In this document: positions 46,601 through 58,700 of the stretch, one piece after another
How positions within the stretch are numbered: position 1 is the stretch's first letter
Layout of the letters: each line of letters begins with the position of its first letter
NCBI RefSeq assembly: GCF_026745355.1
Contig: NC_079205.1
Location: forward strand, 36,683,545-36,747,544
DNA: 64,000 bases
From: Beta vulgaris subsp. vulgaris
Lineage: Eukaryota > Streptophyta > Magnoliopsida > Caryophyllales > Amaranthaceae
Direction of reading: 5' to 3'
Translations under genes and position numbers: made by a program
The notes under the pieces: generated by a model
What the model saw: only the letters and a program-made list of their open reading frames with translations
What the model was told of the DNA's origin: nothing
The model's database searches: none

Positions 46601-48480
46601 GGGAGTTGAAGTATGCTAACATTGTCTGCAGAGTTACGTGGAAGGTAAAGCTTGCGCAAAACTAAATCAATATTATCTCCCAAGTTAAGGTTCCCGGAGG
46701 AAGTACAGTGCCTCGTAGTATAAAGATCTTGAAAGTAAGTATTGATTAAAGCTTCGATATCGGCCGGTGTGTCGACCTAGGTACCTTTAGCATCTTTGAG
46801 CATAAAAACATGATTCCGGTGCTTCCTAGGGCGAAGCCGACGGAAGAAATAGGTTGATACAACCTCACCGAATTTCGAATGGAGGTCCTTTGTCCGTTGC
46901 TTCCACAAGGAAAAAGTCAGGGCCGCATTAGTAAGGAGGTCTTGGCGTTGCCATAAGATCTTGGTACCCTGACTAAGTGATGTAATATGAAGACTCATAG
47001 CCGATAGTTGGTTAGAGATCTTATTGCCTGTTGATGCCCCAAAACATACGTCTATCAAGACACCAGGTTTTCAATTTGCTGCATATGAGCTCCAATTTCC
47101 GAGACAACGAATACATTGGAGAACCTTCAACATGCAGTGAAAGGGAGGCAAAAATTATAGCCCGCACCTCGGGATGGGAAAGACACCAAGTTTCAATTTG
47201 GTAAGGGCGGTAGGCCACCGTTGTTGGTGGTGTGGTTTGTAGTGAGATTGGTGCATGATCAAAAGTTGTAATTGGGAAATGACGTGTAATCGTATGTGGG
47301 AACTTCGAGATCCAAGACGGGGATGCATAGGCGCAGTCCAAGCGCTCGAGGATAAAATCGTTATGCTCCCGATTACTGACCCAAGTATAGCGAGAGCCGA
47401 AGTAGGGAACATCATGTAAGTTTGAGAACAGTTTCCAATCATTTATCTCCTTCCATCCTCGGATAACCGACCCCCCCTAGTTTGTCTTGATGATTGTCAA
47501 GTTTATTAATATCCCCAATAATAAGATAGGTGTCGTATTTGCGCAGGAGGTTGAAGAGTTCAGTCCAGAGAAGATGGTGACGCGGTTCTCCATACAAAAA
47601 CAAAACGTACCAGATGCTTCCATTAGATGTCATGACCTTACAAAATACAAAGTGGCTTGTTTGAGAAACAACTTGAACATCATAGGGGACCCCAACAAAA
47701 AACAACCAAACCCCCACTCAGATTCTGGGCATTAACTCCAAAACTATAACGAAGACTAGTAGCTTGTAGTAGATTTTTTACATATTGTACACTACTTTTA
47801 GTTTGTTGTAAAAACAAAAAGGTCGGATGATGTTGCGAAATAAGCCAGCGAAGATAAGGGATTGTCGGGTTGTGTTGGTGTTGAGCCCTCGACAATTCCA
47901 GAACAAAATGTTCATGGATTCCGATTAGGCTGTTGTGGATCCGAATGAACTGCTTCATTCGCGGTAACCTGTGTGTCAGTGGTCGTGCCAGGGAGCCCTG
48001 AGGTGGTAGGTGGAACAGTGGAGGCCATCGCAACAGAACTCGCTTCGTGGAACAATGGAGGCCATTACAACGGAACTCGCTTCGTGGCCGGCTTTGTTGC
48101 GTTTCACAAACCATGCCTGGGGTGCGATTTCTAGGAGAGAGTTGCTGATCTCTTTTTTGTAAATTTAGAAATGATAGATTCGCCCGGCTCAACCCCGAGG
48201 TCCTGAGCTAAGGATGTGTCAGTTATAGCCTTTGATGTGAAACGGACAATAGGTGTAGGTTGCTAGAGATTTAAGCCACCCTCAGCTTCCCATTCTTCCA
48301 GGCGACGCCGACGACGCTTCTGTCTATTGTGATCTAAGTTTTCATCGGGAATCATAATACTCTCATGAGATTGGCTACGACCCGACGGACCACCCGACGC
48401 TTCTTTCCACCAAACACAAGTGGGCGATATGGTAAACCAAGAACAATTTGTGTGGCCGATGGTTGCTCACAAGTAAATAT
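43666..48480 (-). mobile_element. LINE with RNase H domain, nearly full length, broken
   Basis: The minus strand runs from the end of an ORF1 (RQKRRRRRLEEWEAEGG, about 48320) to the poly(A) (poly-T 43673-43690). ORF2 starts at ATG 47915 (MNILFWNCRGLN, endonuclease). It carries the LINE RT (46308-45658, catalytic LFFADDSMFLFR at about 45830), a zinc-binding domain (44971-44141, CSICLEGKEDNQHLFRLC) and an RNase H (44122-43823, TDSEALISLL...HDLARQ). Many stops and frame changes. It has RNase H, unlike the LINE at 28269, so it is another clade and may be related to the tail at 2846. No TSD identified. Confidence 0.88.
44141..46308 (-). pseudogene. LINE RT and zinc-binding domain
   Basis: RT from MQPLLPTLIDNYQNAFVQGRQMMDN (46308) through KIDMNKAYDRVDW, GLRQGYPLSCYVF and FADD (about 45830). 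It then moves to 45661-44984 in another frame (KYLGVNVDVLGPK, KGLGIRTIGALNDALL) and 44971-44141 (zinc-binding, WRLNIMPKLKIFIWKLW). Frame changes separate each piece, so it is inactive. Confidence 0.9.
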
Positions 48481-49230
48481 TTTTAAAATTTGAGGCTAAT
48501 TATGAGGGGAAGGTAACAAGAACAATTGGAAAGTTGCTGAACCAAATATCTTGCCGTGAGGAGAGAGAATTGAGGGTTGTGTTAATTAGTCTAATTCGTG
48601 GTCGTGTTAATGATGGACGAGAAAGGAGGGGAGAAGTGGACTAATTGGGTTAGGGGAGAGAAAATGGAAAGAAGGAATTAGGAGAAGGATAATTAAGAGC
48701 TAGTGAGTTAATTAGATTAACTAAATTTAATGACTACAACAGATAACGACCTAATCATTAAGGGCATACATTGGATTTTTTCGAAAATTAGGGGATATAT
48801 GTAGAATTGTGAAACTTATGTAAGTATATAGTGCAAAAAAAATTATTTGACGGGAATACATGATAAAAAAACAGTAAAAACAATATACGTTTTTTTTTTT
48901 TTTTTTTTTTTTTTGAGGGGAAAAAACAATATACGTTTAGTACAGAATAAATATGCACATTTAGTTAAAAAATAAAAGAAAACCCTCATCCTTCCTGTTT
49001 TAAGAATCTTCACTCGACATGCCTGTGACACAGCCATATACGCATGTAAACAAAACAAAGGTAACGCAATTGCAAGAATGAGAGACATGAGTTTCAAGTT
49101 CATGTGCTCAGCTCATATATCACCTAAAAATGAACAGAACGTAAACATTTGTTTTTCCAAACAAATTTAAATTGAGATTTAGGGGGTAGGTGCGGGTAGT
49201 AGCAGCGAAAACTTTCACCTGAAACAACTA
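48481..49230 (-). other. Spacer with possible secreted-peptide exon
   Basis: The minus-strand frame 49103-48843 starts MNLKLMSLILAIALPLFCLHA, a signal-peptide-like hydrophobic N terminus. A TATATGA lies about 10-15 bases before the ATG, too close to be a normal TATA box. The frame is cut by an inserted poly(T) tail at 48890-48914, so the real continuation is unknown. There is no family match. Weak candidate only. Confidence 0.3.
48890..48921 (-). mobile_element. Tail-only LINE insertion with TSD
   Basis: A T tract (minus-strand poly(A)) plus GAGGGG is flanked by the repeat AAAAACAATATACGT (48876-48890 and 48922-48936). This fits an extremely 5'-truncated LINE insertion. Confidence 0.75.
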
Positions 49231-49708
49231 ACAAGTGAAAGAAAGGAAGCAATGCAGTCATGCAGGGAATTTCATCTTTTCATTATCGACAATCAAAAGA
49301 ATTGTCAAGTTCATGTACAAAAAGTTGTGCAGACCTGATGAAGAGCTGCACAATTCAGCATCCTACATTTCACCAAACAAAAATGAAGTCGACCTAAGAT
49401 TTTCTGATGCACAGCATCCAGACGTGATAGAAAAACGTTATCCTAGCAGTCTGTATGCAAAAGCCTATGTGATCTATAGAACCTATTGAGTTAGTATATC
49501 AAAACGTCCAAATCTTTTCTCGACTTTTAGTGTTCTAACAAGACTATACAGAGCAAACATTAATCCTTGGTGCTGTGATCTTGAGGTGAAAGAGCTCCCT
49601 CCCATCAGGCACTCTAAACCACATCATGTTTATATCACAAAACGATACAAACTGATAAGCGCCACACCAGTAGTTGCTAGGTAACTTTACCCTTCAAAGA
49701 AAGCAGAA
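49231..49708. other. 3' flank of exportin-7
   Basis: The segment 49500-49708 is probably 3' UTR of the minus-strand exportin gene. The 84-codon plus frame at 49235 has no family match. No clear AATAAA was identified. Confidence 0.4.
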
Positions 49709-52700
49709 TTACTTCAAACGGAAGTCGTGCCTGAATACAGTCAAATTCTGGGTAAACTTGTCCCTGTTCTTTGAATCTAAACTTCGGGATACATCTGCCA
49801 TCAACTTTTCAAAACACATCACAAGGCGCTGATGTTGTTCCGCAGGCTGCAAGACGCAAAACGCAGCATAATATATTTCTTTCTTTTTCGAATTAGTTTA
49901 TGAGGGATAGGAAATGGGAGATTGAATCAATTTGGTGACATTTAATACAAGTTGGATATTAAATTCCGACCCACAATCTTCAGCATCACCTGATAATTCA
50001 AGTCTTGGCTGAAAGGAATTAGTTCATTCCTGGCATCAATTTCTTTATCACATACTACCTCTGTATTTTCTTAATTGTTATGTTTTCCTCTTTAGTCCGT
50101 TCTTTTAATTGTTGCACTTCTACTTTTTCTTTATATAGTAACCTATCACATTAACTTTTCACACTTTTCCACCTCATATACCCCATCACCCATTTTAATA
50201 ATCCACCCAAAACCTTCCCACCTACCGTATTTTTCTCTCACCTACATTATTTTAATGCTTCTTTTACATTTCCCAAAACCAAACATTCTTTTATTGTACT
50301 ACTTGTTTTTTGCACAATTACCTTGGTTCTCCCTCAAAGTGAAGTGTAACAATTAAAAGGAAACGGAGGGAGTATTTAATAACAACAATGCTAAAACTTA
50401 AACCCAAAATAGCTTCTTTACTCTTTTAAACAAAAGCTTTACGTTTCTACTTTCTAAGAAATTTTGTCCAAAGAAACATAAACGTAAATGTATTCACATT
50501 GGCTTCTTATCCAATTGAAGAATCAGACTTAAACTTCAAAACTTTTCCAATTATGGAGCTAATCACTCTTGAATTTCTGTTACATTTTGATGTTACTACA
50601 TCAGCCATGATTTTTCATTACTGAGGCCGTTTTGTGAAGTAATACTATTGGCATAAGAAATTTCCATTGATCTTTAGTCTTCATAAATTTACAGTGATTG
50701 TGTAGAATCTCTAATTCTTCAGACAATAAGAGCATATGGTCCAGAAGGTATACAACTACAATTCAAAAAAATAAATACTCCAAATTGAAATAGAGTGATC
50801 AAGCAAGAAAATATTTCCAACATGTCAAATCATGCTGCTATGGCCAAGAAGCATGATGTAGAACCCAAGAAATGCCACACCATCCGAGTGTTAGCGTGAC
50901 TGCAACCGCAATTTTAACTATGGTTTTAACTTAGTCTGAATGCACTACAAGCCATGTGTATCCAAGCGTTTAAGCTTCTAGCTTATACTTCCTTCATTTG
51001 TTTTTAAGTGGAACATATAGAAAGTTCTGACCAAAAAAAAAATGCATCTAGAAAGTGGGGAAAAACCAAGGGCGCTAGAGAGAAAGTTGCAACCAAAAGT
51101 TAACGATGAGTTAACCAAAAAGGAGTGGTCGCCCTTTCATGTTTTGTGGGTTACAATGAGAAGATGAGTTAACCAAATAGGAGTGGAACCACAAGGAGGT
51201 TTTTAATGTGTCACAGTGACTATTTGTCTATTTCTAGTAAGGAAAATGGCTTGAAAAGAAATGCAGAAAGTATTTCTCAAGGAAATAAAATGACAAAAAT
51301 AAAGAATGGCAGGAAAAAGAGGACAAAAAGAAAAGTAACATACCTGAGAAGCCAATATGTGATTTTTCAGATCCGTAAATATCTGCAAACATATATATAT
51401 AGCTCAGTCAAACAGAATCACAGACAAATTGCATAATAATCTGTTCCCCTATCTCCTGAGGAGAGAGATACATAAAATCCAACTCATATCTGTTTCTTTT
51501 TCGAACATGCCATCAAACAAGAGACACAGCATGAATGACAGGAAAAAGAGCCTCCAAGAAACTAACGGAAGATCAATGAGCACAAGTATGTAATTGCAGC
51601 ACCATCAAATAAATGCTAAAAATGTAAGGGGGGAGGGGGGAGACTAGTTTCCAGATATTACATCTCAAACAAGGTAAATACAGAGCATCTGGTCTACAAA
51701 TTCCATCTTTATGCTAATCTGCTACAGCACATTCAATGATTCAAGTATAGCAATCTGTAATGAACTGGAAATCAGGCTAGATAATCTAAGGGAAGAAGTT
51801 GATGATATTCACTAATAGAACTATGGAAGTGGAACATTACAGAAAATAAAGATCGTTGCCAAGTATTCGAGTGAGCTGGACAAACTCCCAAAGCTAACCA
51901 CTGAAATGAACTCTCAATAATTTTCTTCATATGGTCATACCTCTTCCTCCCATTAATCTATACTATTTATAGAGCTAACTAACTCTGCAAGCTAATCTAT
52001 ACTATTTTCTTCATATGGTAAATCCTTGCGCTTGACTAATCCTAAATTTATGAAACTGTTGGGGCGGATTGACGGCCACGAGGTAGTGGTTATAGTAGAC
52101 CTAGGACACACATAACTTTGTATCATTGTCAGTGGTAAAAAAGACAAAAAGACCAGCCTTCCTCTTTTGGAAGGTTGTGGACTTGATGATCCATGGCAAC
52201 GGGGACGGAGGTACATGGAAACGGAGAATGCAAAGGGGTATTTGTGGAGATTCGAGGGATCACAATTGTGGAAGACTTTTTGGCACTTGAACTTGGAAAT
52301 TCTAATATGATTCTTAGGATTTAATGGTTAGAGAAGTTGGGGACGGTTACAACCAACTGAAGGTCTCAAAGTTGGGAGACAAGATGCTGACTCTCCTCGA
52401 GATCCTTCCTTGGAGCAATCGAGAATTTCACTAAAGGTTATGTTGAGAATTATGAGAAAAGGTGGAGGAGTTTTATTAGAGTCAAATCGCCTCGAAAACA
52501 ACACGTCCACCCAAGCACCGGTGGCCCTTCTTTCCTCAGTGACATCATGGACATATTTTAGGTGGTGTTTGAGATGCCCAGTGAGCTGCCGCGAAGGCAC
52601 AAGCAATGCCATAATGAAGTGATGTGGTCGACGTGACTCATGACACCTTATCACTACCCACAAGTTCAAAAAGATTAAATTGCACGCTTAGTTTGAGATA

Positions 52701-55700
52701 TCCTGGCAGCAGGTAAAATAAGAGCCTCCACTAGTCCATTTCTATCCCGGTGTTGTTAGCTAAGAAAAAAGAGGACTCTTAGGAGATTTTGCATAGATTA
52801 CCGAGCCCTCAACAAGGAAATCTTCCCCGACAGATATCCTATCCCGGTGATTGACGAGCTATTCGACAAACTTCAAGGGGCAGCTATATACTTCAAGCTC
52901 CACTTGAATTCCATTTTTACCATCATATTCGGTGCGTAAAGGAGACATACCAAAAATTGCATTTCGCACACATGAGGGTCATTACGAGTACCTTGTTATG
53001 CCTTTCGGCCTATCAAACGCACCGGCTACATATCAATCTTTAATGATCGGAGTATTTCGGCCTTTCTTACGAAAGTGTCCTCTTCTTCATCGACAATATC
53101 TTGGTATACAGTTCGGATGAGTACACTCACCTGAACATCTTACATTCGTATTTGAGGAGCTAGCTGGTCATCAACTCTATGCTAATCGCAAGAAGTGTGA
53201 ATTGGCAAGAAATAGGTTTATTATTTGGGCCATATTTTCTCAGTTCATGGGGTGGCAGCAGATGGGGATAAGATATGTGCCATGGTGGAGTGGACACACT
53301 CCCAAAGCATACCATTAAAATGACCACTCAATAATTTTCTTTACACCCATTCCTTCCATTATAACCACCTTCTACTTACAGGTTTTTATTTGTCGATTTT
53401 CAAAAATGAGTGACAATTGCAGCTTTGCTCATCTAATTGAAAATCGAGGCCAAAAAGAAATAAAAAAACTCTATTTGAAGTTAAATTTTGAGATCAAAGT
53501 ATTGTCCTGTATAACTTTTGAAGATCTGATATCTATGAATTCAATTTAAGGGTAGGTGAAATTGTTCTTCAGGTTAGTTGGTCGAGTAAAACAATTAATT
53601 CGTACAGCAGATGAAAAAATTAAGATCGCATAATGGAGGATTTTGATGAGGAAGCGGCAAGAAGAAGATGAGAGTTGACTTCCGCTTTTGGATATTTTTT
53701 CTATGTGCAGCTGTTAGGTTTCTAACTTTACAGTGTGGAAATATGAGATTCAACTAAGCTAATCTAGAACTGTTGCGTAATCCCATTGACAAAGGCTAAT
53801 AAAGAGAAATGGAAGAGAAAGGAGGAAGATCCTGCAGTGGTGGTAACTGGGAATAGAGGGGCGGGCTTTAGGTGGTTGATGTGTTTGGGGAAGAGAGAAG
53901 GAAAAGAAGAGACGTTAGACAATGGGCAATGCCTGGGAAGGGTTGTGGTGGATGGGTACGCTGTACGCAGCAAGTGGAGATGCCAGTAACGACTTCATGG
54001 ATACGTTGAATTTTGTTGGCAAGGAATTATTAAATAAACATTTACCTGTTGAACAAGTTGCAGGTAAGTACCATTACGGAAGAGTATACCCAAACTTTGG
54101 ATTATTTATAAATTAATATAAGTAGGGATTAGAGGAAGACACGTCAAACTTGAGATTTATATTGACAACTTTTCCCGAAAAAACAACTCTTGCAACTAGG
54201 CTAAACCATCTCCAACTTAACACATTAGCCAGAAGCTGCAAGGATACTCCATCCATGCAACTTCTTGAAGCCAAACTTTAAGACCACACCTTCCCCATCG
54301 CTATCAGTCCCTTAGTCTTCTTGCAGGCATCAGACAGCTAATTTAGAAGTAAGGACAGCACGTAGGGATTACACAGCAAATTTAGAAGTAAGATTTTCAT
54401 TATATTTCAGATACAAGCTACTATACTGTATAATGGCAGAACCAGAAGCAGCATGTAGAAAAGCAGATGGAGCTGGTACCTGTTCACTTATCAGTATCAA
54501 GCTCAAAATTGGCCTACTCAGACTCCACTGGTTGGGACAGTCCTCAAACAATATAAGTTCAAATAAGGTCTTCAGAATCTGTTGGAAACAAGAGCATAAA
54601 ATAACATATTAACGTGGGACAGCAAGTTCAAAGCTGCATACATCTTGCAACACCAAAAAATGTGTCAAGGAGTCAAATACCCCAAGTCATAGCCATGTCG
54701 AGGTACTAAAAGTCCGAGACAAATAGACAACATATTAACGTGGCATATAATATTAAATTTTGACTAAGTTCGTTAATTTAGAGTAAGTTTGTTTAACTTT
54801 TGCGTCGAAACAAGATCTTACTGGTGAGTTACAAATATTATTTGGTTATGGATGAACTTTCATTCAACCTATGAACTATAAATAAATAAAAAGATCCCTA
54901 ATCATCAAGATTATGGATATGTAAAAGCTAACCATGACAAAACTCTAATGATGGCTCTTTGCTATTAACGGGGGAAGTAAAGTTAGATCTAATGTAGTAG
55001 TTTAACTCTACATAAGAATGGATTTTTCTATGTGGTGAGTCAGTGACCGTGATTGTTCAAAATCTAAGTTATACCATCAGCCGTCTCTAAATCTCCAGAA
55101 TATCCCTATGGTTTTCTGATCCCTTCCATTGTCTCTTTGTTAGCAAATCATGTCAGAAATGTTTTGTGGGTTCTAATCTCATTTTCAGTCTGAACAAATG
55201 TGTTGTAAGTGAAAAATTTCCACATTTTATAACAAGAAATTTAGGTAATCATATCAATTTCAAACTCCCAAAAATGATTTTACAGCACTGAACATCTCAC
55301 TAGAGAAATTTATTAACTGATGTAGCTGTAAATGCATCATTGAGAGTTGAGACACTTCTAAAACTAAGGGGATACAGTGGAGATTTGAAAAATATGAGGA
55401 TGCAGTATAGAGTTTCAACAAACACGGGTATCACAGAAAAATCCAACAACAAACGTTAAACGAAATGCAAATCACAAATCACAAGAAGAATATATATACA
55501 GCCATGGACAGGAAGAGCACATATATTTTTCTTCATGTCTTGGATGGATTAAGGATGTAAAACGTACTTCTGGGAATAATGTGCAACATTCTGCTATATG
55601 TCGTGCAAGACTGATCGCAGCTGGTGAAGAAGGTGCCTCCCCCATAGTAATGTTGTTGAAATAAAAAGCTGCTAAATTATCAATTGCAGATGCACACTGA

Positions 55701-58700
55701 AAAGAGCAATTCTAAAGGTCAGGCTATTGAATGACATCATGCAAAGGAAACAAGAATCCTTTCCACCCATTGGCCCACTAAAAAAGGCAGGTGCAGTACT
55801 TTTGCACAAGTCTCTTTCACTGGAATAAAGCAGCAGTAGACTCATTAATCTATTGTAACAAAGCATACACATGAACAAAAAGTAATGCAGTAGATATATA
55901 AAATAACATGTAGTTTTTCATTGGGGCGGCAAGTCAGCATTGACACACCTGTGATGAGATGCTTATATCTAGGCCTTTAAGACCAGATTCAAGAGATCCA
56001 GCAATGCGCATAAAGGTGCTTGTATCCAATTTCAGTACAAAAGCAATATGGCTGCTGAACAAGACCTCTAGAAAGGCAAAATATGCCCTTGTAAGCTGCC
56101 AAAAGCACAAGTGAAAATCACATCAGACTTCCATTTATGTGGTACTTAGAGAGAGACAGTTACTGCCATCTAGTGCATTTATTAAACTTTAAATAAGCAA
56201 TTAACCAAGATCACCTCCAAAAATCAATTACAAAAAGTACAAATATGAAATTATCACAGACATCTCGAGTTAACAAAGGCCGACATTATCCCACAAAAAA
56301 CCACCAAAATTTTCATGCATAATGAAGCAGTAAATGCCAAAGCACAACTTAACCATCACTGTTGTGCAACTAAATCAAATCCTAGATCATGTTAGGTATA
56401 TGCAGATTATCAAATCTTCAGAACCACCACTAAAAGATGACTCAAGGCAACCTCAGTTAAACAACCAGGTGTGAACATTACACTATTTAAATTATATACC
56501 ATAGTAAAACCAAGACTTAAAATGCCTTATGGCCACACAACTATGGTCATCCATACCCTGCATCGTAAGTGAAAATAAAATTCATGTTTCCACACTCAGA
56601 GTCAGAGGAATTACATCATGCTCAAGAGATGCACCAACTGAAATGGCTAACTAAAAACATCATTAACCAAGTGCATCACATATAAAGCTGGAAATGGTAT
56701 CAGATGAACAAAATCTGAAAATTATCTTCTTTTAGACTCCACCATCATGGTTCTGGCTCAACTCGGCTTTCATTCCGTCTTAAACTTGCCTTGATATCTA
56801 GCACTAGAAATCTATGTTGAGCAGCTTAACCATTGTGACTTCCCTCCACGTGTCCATACAGTTCTCCACCAAAACTGTTGTTTAAACTTAATAGCTTCGT
56901 CTACACTGACTTGAAGCACATGAACACTTACAATATGCACAATCTCTCTATGACCTCCAATCTTTATCTTGATAGTTCTATCATCCTTCCTATATACCTC
57001 TAACTACCTTTTTTATTATCATATCATCTAATGACACAACTCCATTTCCACTCATATCCCGTCCAAAATACCACAACCTGTAGCCCCAAGGCCTAATAAT
57101 TATAGCCCTTTATTCTATCCATTTGGTCTCTTGGAGAGACAAAGTCTTCAAAGATCTTCTGTTCAAGATCCTATATGCAACTTAGTTCCAATGTTCTTCT
57201 CTAGTTTCCCTTGCCTATGACCAAAACCGAGAAACCCTTGCTCATTGTCACCACATTCGAGCAAGGGTGTGGCACATCGGTTTGGGGCGACGATCATGCA
57301 ACCCTTGCATATCTATCACTGCACTGGGGTCTAGGAAGTGTAGTGTATCGCTCAGTAAGCAATGCCTCCACAGAAGTATTATACTGGCACTTGCTTGTAG
57401 ATGTGACTAAGATTTACGCAGGTCATCACAAACTGCAACCGTACTGAGTGAGACAGAATCCAGATTATTAGACAGAACATTTCATCGTGTTATGTTATCA
57501 AGAACCTACACAAAGATCACATATTGTGAATCTACTATATAGATGTGACTAAGATTTATGCAGGTTGTCACCTACTGCAACCGTGCTGAGTGAGAAAGAA
57601 TCCAAATTATTCGACATAACTTTTCGTCATGTCATCTTATCAAGAATAGAGATCACATATTGTGAATCTACTACATGAAACAAATAAACATAGTTAGAAT
57701 TGCCAATGGGAATAAGCATGAAATTGATTTAAGTCTACTCCATGATGTTTAAGGTCATTAATAAGACATTTGCACATCCTCGCTCATAAAACCATAACTA
57801 GAATTTCGATATCACAATGCGACATCCGCTACAGGCCATTACCCCATAAGCCCTAAGTCTTTATGCAATCAATACATTTTCAATCAGAACATGAGAAGAA
57901 CTTTGTAGACTCAAATTTTAATATTTACAAACGTTTAGGGCAATCTTACTTTTCAAAAATTATACAATAAGGCTAGAATGTAATTTACAAGTATGATCCA
58001 AAAACATCTAAAGACAGTAAATTACACCGATGAAGTTACTTCAACTACACAACACAGCTTTTTTTTTCTCCCTGGGGATAAAAGGCTCCATAGTATCACT
58101 CTGTGATTGTGGGTCAGACTGTTATTCACTTTCCACTTTTTTAGGGTATTCCAGCACACATAAAGAGAAAAATACCAAAAGATAAGTCTTCCTGTATTGG
58201 GACTCACAAATTCAAAACCATCTTCAACAGTTTCCGGAAATAATCATCTCATATTTAGGCATTCACATTTTAACTAACTAGCCTGAATTAGAGCCACTAT
58301 CCACCACCTACCATGGAGCTAAAAGTAGAGGGGATATTGGAATAAAGGCAGCAAATTCTCCTCAACCCAGTTATCCATGAGTCCCGGACACATACAAGGA
58401 GTGTTCAAGTCTGTCACACTGACTGATATTTATGCCTTCACGATGTGTTGGCTAATTTAGATGGTGAAGATGTTACTGCCTGTGAACTCATGATAGATTA
58501 TAATTATCTACACAGCCAAAAAGGAGGAAATACTACAAAACCACACAATTATAGAGTATATTATACATCATTACCTCGAATGTTCACAGAAGCTATGAAC
58601 GTAAATGGGCCACAAAAATTGGGAAATCTCAGGCAAAAAGTACAAGCAATATGAAGCAACATGTTACCTTTCGAAACACCAAGATGTCCCCTAACGGAAT

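Noticed and set aside
53786..53989. Lys/Glu-rich frame as a gene
   Set aside because: Lies in an exportin intron with no family resemblance and overlaps other short frames on both strands.
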